Source of the DNA: Frigoribacterium sp. Leaf8
GTDB taxonomy: Bacteria; Actinomycetota; Actinomycetes; Actinomycetales; Microbacteriaceae
Length of the DNA: 64,000 nucleotides
Assembly: GCF_001421165.1 (NCBI RefSeq)
Contig: NZ_LMKB01000001.1
Span: forward strand, 171,259 to 235,258
Direction: 5' to 3'
Position 1 is the stretch's first letter, and the number at the start of each line of letters is the position of its first letter. This document shows positions 59,915 to 64,000 of the stretch, piece after piece. The translations under genes were made by a program, and so were the position numbers. The notes under the pieces are model-generated. The model saw only the letters and a program-made list of their open reading frames with translations, had not been told where the DNA came from and searched no databases.

Positions 59915-61426
59915 TCAGTACTCGGGGTCGCGTCGGCGCGTGGCCCGCTGGTCGCTCTGTTGGCCCGCCTGCTCGGCCCAGATGCGGGCCTCGTCGGCGT
60001 CCATCGCGTCGAGGTCGTCCAGGTCGTCGTCGGCGTCGGCATCACCGTCGGCCCCGTGTCGCGTGGTGTCGACCCGGCCTGCGGCGGCCCGCGCCGCACC
60101 GGCCCGGACCCGCTCGGTCTCGCGCTCGTCGTCGTCCTCGGTGACCTCGGCCTGGTCGAGGTCGTCACCGGCGAGGGCGGCCTCCATCAGGGCGATCTCG
60201 TCACCGCTGCGCGCCTCGCGTTCGAGACGACGGGCCTCGGCCTCGGCACGCTCGGCCTTCTTGCGCGACCGCAACAGCACCGAGCCGATGCGCTCGCTGT
60301 TCGAGGCGAGGACCGGCCCGAGCACCGCCATGATCAGCACGTACAGACCGGCGAAGGGCTGCAACCGCTCGTCGAGACCCGCCCCCGCGGACAGCGTCGC
60401 CAGGATCAACGCGAACTCGCCCCGGTTGACCAGGATGACCGTGGTGTTGATGCCCGCCTGCGGCCCCAGCTTGTTGAGCCACGCGACGAACTGCCCGGCA
60501 CCCACGTTGAGCAGCACGGTCATGCCCACGGCTATGGCCACGGGGCCGAGCACGCTCGGGAACAGGGCCGGGTTGAGCCCGAGGCCGAAGTTCAGGAAGA
60601 AGAACGCCCCGAAGACGTCGCGCATGGGCAGGGCGAACTGTTCGACCCGGTTGCGGAACTTCGTGGCCCCGATGATCAGGCCGATGAGGAACGCGCCGAT
60701 CGCGTCGGTCACCCCGAGCACCTCGCCGAGGCCGGCGAAGAGCACGGCCAGTCCGAAGAACAGCACGGTGAAGAGTTCGTCGTCCCGCGTGCGCATGAGC
60801 CGGGAGACGACGCGACCACCCCATCGGGCCACGCCGAACATCACGACGAGGAACGCGAAGGCGATGCCGAGCTTCAGGATCACCGGCCCCGGGTCGGTCT
60901 CGCCGCTGAGCACGACGGACACGATCGCGAGGTAGATGGCGATGAAGATGTCTTCGACGACCGTGACGCCGAGGATCATCGGCGTCTCGCGGTTCGCCAG
61001 GCGGTTCAACTCGATCAGCAGCTTGGTGACGATCGCACTCGATGACGTCGCCGTCATGCCCGCGATGATCAGCGCCTCGCGCGTGCCCCACCCGAGCATG
61101 AAGCCGAAGATCAGCCCGACGCCCATGTTGATGGCGATGTAGCTGCCGCCCGAGACGATGAGCCGCCCCGCGTTCGAGAAGAATTCGTCTTGGTCGAACT
61201 CGAGGCCGAGGTTGAACAGCAACAGGATCAACCCGAAGATGGCGATCAACTCGATGTTGTCGGACTCGAAGCTGAGCGGGAACCACCCCGTGTTCGTGCT
61301 GGCGAGCAGGCCGACGATCATGTAGATCGGGATCGACGGCAGGCCGATCAGCTTGCCGGCGCGGCCGAGCACGTACGCGATCAGCAGCAGGATGCCGAGG
61401 ACGATCAGCTCTTCACCCAGGTGCAT
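59915..61426 (-). CDS. CPA2/KhtU-type cation:proton antiporter
   Basis: The 503-residue Kef/KhtU-like transporter exports K+ (or Na+) in exchange for protons. About twelve hydrophobic segments run from LIVLGILLLIAYVLGRAGKLIG to LYVLIMAVLGPVLA, with the ion-site region ATSSSAIVTKLL and GVTVVEDIF. After residue 380 a cytoplasmic tail of about 120 residues is rich in Arg/Glu and then Asp (DADADDDLDDLDAMDADE). It carries no known regulatory domain. The regulator comes from the preceding gene, four bases upstream. Confidence 0.92.
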   Translation of the reverse strand: MHLGEELIVLGILLLIAYVLGRAGKLIGLPSIPIYMIVGLLASTNTGWFPLSFESDNIELIAIFGLILLLFNLGLEFDQDEFFSNAGRLIVSGGSYIAINMGVGLIFGFMLGWGTREALIIAGMTATSSSAIVTKLLIELNRLANRETPMILGVTVVEDIFIAIYLAIVSVVLSGETDPGPVILKLGIAFAFLVVMFGVARWGGRVVSRLMRTRDDELFTVLFFGLAVLFAGLGEVLGVTDAIGAFLIGLIIGATKFRNRVEQFALPMRDVFGAFFFLNFGLGLNPALFPSVLGPVAIAVGMTVLLNVGAGQFVAWLNKLGPQAGINTTVILVNRGEFALILATLSAGAGLDERLQPFAGLYVLIMAVLGPVLASNSERIGSVLLRSRKKAERAEAEARRLEREARSGDEIALMEAALAGDDLDQAEVTEDDDERETERVRAGAARAAAGRVDTTRHGADGDADADDDLDDLDAMDADEARIWAEQAGQQSDQRATRRRDPEY

Positions 61427-61430
61427 CGGC

Positions 61431-61961
61431 CTAGCCCCCGGGCGGGGCGTCGACCGGCGAGCGGTGCTTGAGCTCGCCCGTGCGGTAGAACGAGAACGCC
61501 TTGGCGACCTTCTCGGGTGAACCGGCCACGACGAGCGTGTCGCCGGGGAACACCTTGAAGTCGCCCGACGGCGCCGGGTTGGCCGCGTCGCCCCGGACGA
61601 CCGCCACGACGGTCAGGCCGACGACGCCCTTGGCGCCGAGGTCGCCGAGCGGCTGACCGGCGATGTGGTCGTCGTAGTCGACCGTGAACCAGTCGATGCT
61701 GAGGCCGGGGATCTGGTCGAGGGCCGAGAGCGACTCGGTGATGCGCGTGCCGCCGAGCAGTTCGGCGAGCGTGTGCGCCTCGTCCTCGCTGAGGCGCAGC
61801 GAGACCTTCTTGACGTGGTCGCCGTCGACGTCGTCGCTGAACGTGATGAGGTCGCTGTGACCCGAGCGGTGCGTGATGACACCGCACTTGCCGCCGTCGT
61901 CGGTGATGAAGGTGTGCAGCACACCCACGCCGGGGAGCTTGACTCGACGCACGTCAACCAT
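61431..61961 (-). CDS. KhtT-like regulatory subunit (TrkA-C domain)
   Basis: The 176-residue cytoplasmic protein has an N-terminal segment of about 70 residues (VKLPGVGVLHTFITDDG) and a C-terminal RCK_C/TrkA-C domain (VVGLTVVAVVRG, FKVFPGDTLVVAGSPEKVAKAF). In Bacillus, KhtT binds c-di-AMP and controls KhtU. Gene order here is the same. GGAG lies before the ATG. TAGGCT at 61997-62002 gives a leader of about 30 bases, unlike the leaderless genes nearby. Confidence 0.92.
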   Translation of the reverse strand: MVDVRRVKLPGVGVLHTFITDDGGKCGVITHRSGHSDLITFSDDVDGDHVKKVSLRLSEDEAHTLAELLGGTRITESLSALDQIPGLSIDWFTVDYDDHIAGQPLGDLGAKGVVGLTVVAVVRGDAANPAPSGDFKVFPGDTLVVAGSPEKVAKAFSFYRTGELKHRSPVDAPPGG

Positions 61962-61996
61962 GGTTCGTCTCCAGTGGACTCGGGGGCAGTCGTCTC

Positions 61997-62002
61997 AGCC
62001 TA
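61997..62002 (-). promoter_or_regulatory. Candidate -10 of the antiporter operon
   Basis: TAGGCT lies 35 bases before the ATG, followed by a leader containing GGAG. This is a normal leadered promoter. Confidence 0.45.
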
Positions 62003-62097
62003 GCGGCGGGTTCGGCCGCAGCAGCCGGGCTGCTCACGGTGGGGACAACCCGTCACCCTCCACAGGTGTTCCCGCGTCCGCGGACGGAGGAACCGCG

Positions 62098-62134
62098 GGA
62101 GGCGCGGTGCCCGACGAACGGGCACCGCGCCTCC
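62098..62134 (-). terminator. Terminator of glpD built from two inverted dispersed-motif copies
   Basis: GGAGGCGCGGTGCCCG (62098-62113) pairs perfectly with 62119-62134 around the loop ACGAA. Each arm contains the GGAGGCGCG core. It lies 29 bases after the glpD stop. Confidence 0.85.
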
Positions 62135-62162
62135 TGCAGGTGGTCGCGCGAGCGACCGGGCG

Positions 62163-64000
62163 TCAGCCCTGGCGACCGCCCGGGCTGCCCGCCGAGGTGT
62201 CGTCGCCCGGCGTGCCCGCGGGCTCGGTGACCTCTTCTCCCGGCTTGGGCGCGCCTCCTTGGTCGGCACCGGCGACGACCATGTCGTCCTCGTCGAAGCC
62301 GAAGGTGATGTCGGGCGCCTCGAGGCGGACGCGGTCGGCCGACTCGTCGTCGGGCTCGAGCTGGCTCGCCCGCTCGGCGGCGACCCGCTTGAGGTAGTTG
62401 GCCACCTCGGCCTCGGCCTCGTCGTCGCTCCAGCCGAGCACGCCGGCCATCAGCTTGGCGGCGACGGGAGCGGCGGACTCGCCCCGGTCCCACGCCTCGA
62501 TCGAGATGCGGGTGCGGCGGGCGAGGACGTCCTCGAGGTGCAGGGCGCTCTCGTGGCTCGCGGCGTAGACGACCTCGGCGCGGATGTAGTCGTCTGCCCC
62601 GGGGAGGGGCTCGGCGAGCGACGGGTCGTCGCGGATGAGGTCGAGGATCTCGTCCGTCGTGGTGCCGTACCGGTTGAGCAGGTGCTCGATGCGCACCTTG
62701 TGGACGCCGAACGCCTTCGCGATCTTGCCGCGCTTGTTCCACGCCGCGTGGTAGCCCTCGGCGCCGATCAGCGGGATCTCCATCGTGGTGCTCGACGGGA
62801 TGCGGCCGTCGAGGGCCGCGACGGCCTCGTCGATGGCGTCCTCGGCCATGACCCGGTAGGTCGTCCACTTGCCACCGGCCACGACGACGAGGCCCGGCAC
62901 GGTGTGGGCGACGATGTGCTCGCGAGAGAGCTTCGACGTCTGGTCGGACTCGCCCGCCAGCAGCGGACGCAGACCGGCGTAGACGCCCTCGACGTCGGCC
63001 CGGGTGAGCGGCACGGCCATGACCTTGTTGACGTGCTCGAGGATGTAGTCGATGTCGGCTGCCGTCGCCGCGGGGTGGGCCTTGTCGAGATCCCAGTCGG
63101 TGTCGGTCGTGCCCACGAGCCAGTGGCGGCCCCACGGGATGACGAACAGGACGCTCTTCTCGGTGCGGAAGATCATGCCCATGTCGGAGTGGATGCGGTC
63201 GCGCGGCACCACGAGGTGCACGCCCTTCGACGCCCGCACCTTGAACTGTCCCCGCTCGCCGACCATGGCCTGCGTGTCGTCCGTCCAGACGCCGGTCGCG
63301 TTGACGACCTGCTTGGCGCGGATCTCGAAGTGCTCGCCGGTCTGGTAGTCGTGGGCCTTCACGCCGACGACCCGCTCGCCCACCTTGACGAAGCCCTCGA
63401 CCCGGATGCGGCTCGCCGCGTGGGCGCCGTAGCTCGACGCGGTGCGCACCAGCGACGAGACGTACCGGGCGTCGTCGACCTGGGCGTCGTAGTAGGTGAG
63501 GCCGCCGACGACCGCGTCCTTGGACAGGCTCGGGATGGCGCGGAGCACCTGCGTCTTGGTGAGGTGACGGTGGTGGGGGACGCCGGGCGGGCGGCCACCG
63601 GTCCAGCTGAAGATGTCGTAGAGCGCCATGCCGGCACCGATGTAGAACCGCTCGTAGACCGGCTTGCTGAGCGGGTAGAGGAACCGCACGGGCTTCACCA
63701 GGTGCGGTGCCAGGCGCTGCAGCAGCAGGCCACGCTCGATCAGCGCCTCGCGCACGAGACGGAAGTTGAGCTGCTCGAGGTAGCGGATGCCACCGTGCAC
63801 GAGCTTCGACGAGCGACTCGACGTGCCGGAGCCCCAGTCACGGGCCTCGACGATGCCGACGCTCAACCCGCGGGTCACGGCGTCGAGCGCGGAACCCGCA
63901 CCGACGATGCCACCCCCGATCACGAGGATGTCGAGTTCTTTCGTCTTCAACGCCTCGACGGCTGCGGCCCGTTCGTCGGGGCCGAGCTTCGTGGAGAGCG
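62163..64000 (-). CDS. glpD: FAD-dependent glycerol-3-phosphate dehydrogenase, 5' end beyond window
   Basis: GlpD oxidises glycerol-3-phosphate to DHAP at the membrane. The Rossmann FAD motif (LDILVIGGGIVGAGSALDA), SGTSSRSSKLVHGGIRYLE, and PWGRHWLVGTTDTDWD are visible. Translation stays open from a TTG at 63950 to the window edge and reads S-T-K-L-G-P-D-E-R-A-A-A-V-E-A before it, as in related enzymes. The true start is therefore outside the window. The C-terminus has an acidic, Pro/Gly-rich extension of about 60 residues beyond the usual GlpD end, with one copy of the dispersed motif (read Q-G-G-A-P). Confidence 0.95.
   Translation of the reverse strand, partial: LSTKLGPDERAAAVEALKTKELDILVIGGGIVGAGSALDAVTRGLSVGIVEARDWGSGTSSRSSKLVHGGIRYLEQLNFRLVREALIERGLLLQRLAPHLVKPVRFLYPLSKPVYERFYIGAGMALYDIFSWTGGRPPGVPHHRHLTKTQVLRAIPSLSKDAVVGGLTYYDAQVDDARYVSSLVRTASSYGAHAASRIRVEGFVKVGERVVGVKAHDYQTGEHFEIRAKQVVNATGVWTDDTQAMVGERGQFKVRASKGVHLVVPRDRIHSDMGMIFRTEKSVLFVIPWGRHWLVGTTDTDWDLDKAHPAATAADIDYILEHVNKVMAVPLTRADVEGVYAGLRPLLAGESDQTSKLSREHIVAHTVPGLVVVAGGKWTTYRVMAEDAIDEAVAALDGRIPSSTTMEIPLIGAEGYHAAWNKRGKIAKAFGVHKVRIEHLLNRYGTTTDEILDLIRDDPSLAEPLPGADDYIRAEVVYAASHESALHLEDVLARRTRISIEAWDRGESAAPVAAKLMAGVLGWSDDEAEAEVANYLKRVAAERASQLEPDDESADRVRLEAPDITFGFDEDDMVVAGADQGGAPKPGEEVTEPAGTPGDDTSAGSPGGRQG

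Noticed and set aside
1-64000. CRISPR arrays, tRNA/rRNA genes, transposases, integrases or phage genes
   Set aside because: None seen. The tandem repeats present have no spacers, and no recombinase motif was found.

Overview
The window is chromosomal DNA from a very GC-rich (roughly 70% G+C) Gram-positive actinobacterium. Gene content and order point to the family Microbacteriaceae: sucC-sucD-perM-purN-purH synteny, ROK-controlled sugar ABC operons, WXG100 proteins, a DUF3817/guaA pair, SURF1, and many GTG starts with GTGA/ATGA overlaps. The genus cannot be fixed from sequence alone. I see no rRNA or tRNA gene, CRISPR array, transposase, integrase or phage structural gene.

Layout. 0.2-5.9 kb: two-component system, small membrane and unknown proteins. 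6-19.5 kb: amino-sugar and probable peptidoglycan-fragment salvage. This holds a D-serine dehydratase-like enzyme, RidA and an NAD(P)-binding protein, then a six-gene operon (solute-binding protein, two permeases, GH20 hexosaminidase, NagB, D-aminoacylase), a ROK repressor and a divergent ROK sugar kinase. 19.5-27.4 kb: a mannoside operon (solute-binding protein, two permeases, GH38 alpha-mannosidase) with its own ROK repressor. 27.5-33.5 kb: two GNAT acetyltransferases, an alkyltransferase-like repair protein and a heterodimeric ABC exporter preceded by a threonine-rich small ORF. 33.5-39.5 kb: purH, purN, perM, sucD, sucC. 39.7-40.5 kb: a SnoaL-like protein and a small acidic protein. 40.5-51.8 kb: a cell-surface thioester adhesin with a sortase signal, convergent with a compact type VII secretion locus (EccC/EssC-type ATPase, two WXG100 proteins, a long WXG-like effector, a membrane protein, two unknown proteins) and a divergent FHA protein. 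51.8-64 kb: housekeeping genes (pcrA, glycerophosphodiesterase, Bax-inhibitor-like protein, guaA, DUF3817, SURF1, a KhtTU-type K+/H+ antiporter, and glpD running off the right edge).

Two patterns cross gene boundaries. First, a dispersed oligonucleotide (core GGAGGCGCG, extended GGAGGCGCGGGTCG) occurs about forty times by hand count. The 14-base form is present in nine exact copies, in intergenic DNA, at gene 3' ends and inside conserved genes, where it is usually read as (T)RAS(S) or EEAR. Second, a TANNNT -10 hexamer lies 6-9 bases before the start codon of at least eleven genes, which suggests widespread leaderless transcription.

The most unusual region is the type VII locus. G+C falls to about 52-53% over roughly 48.44-49.60 kb, exactly over the C-terminal half of the putative effector and the adjacent four-helix membrane protein. 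That looks like a horizontally exchanged toxin/immunity cassette set inside a resident secretion operon.
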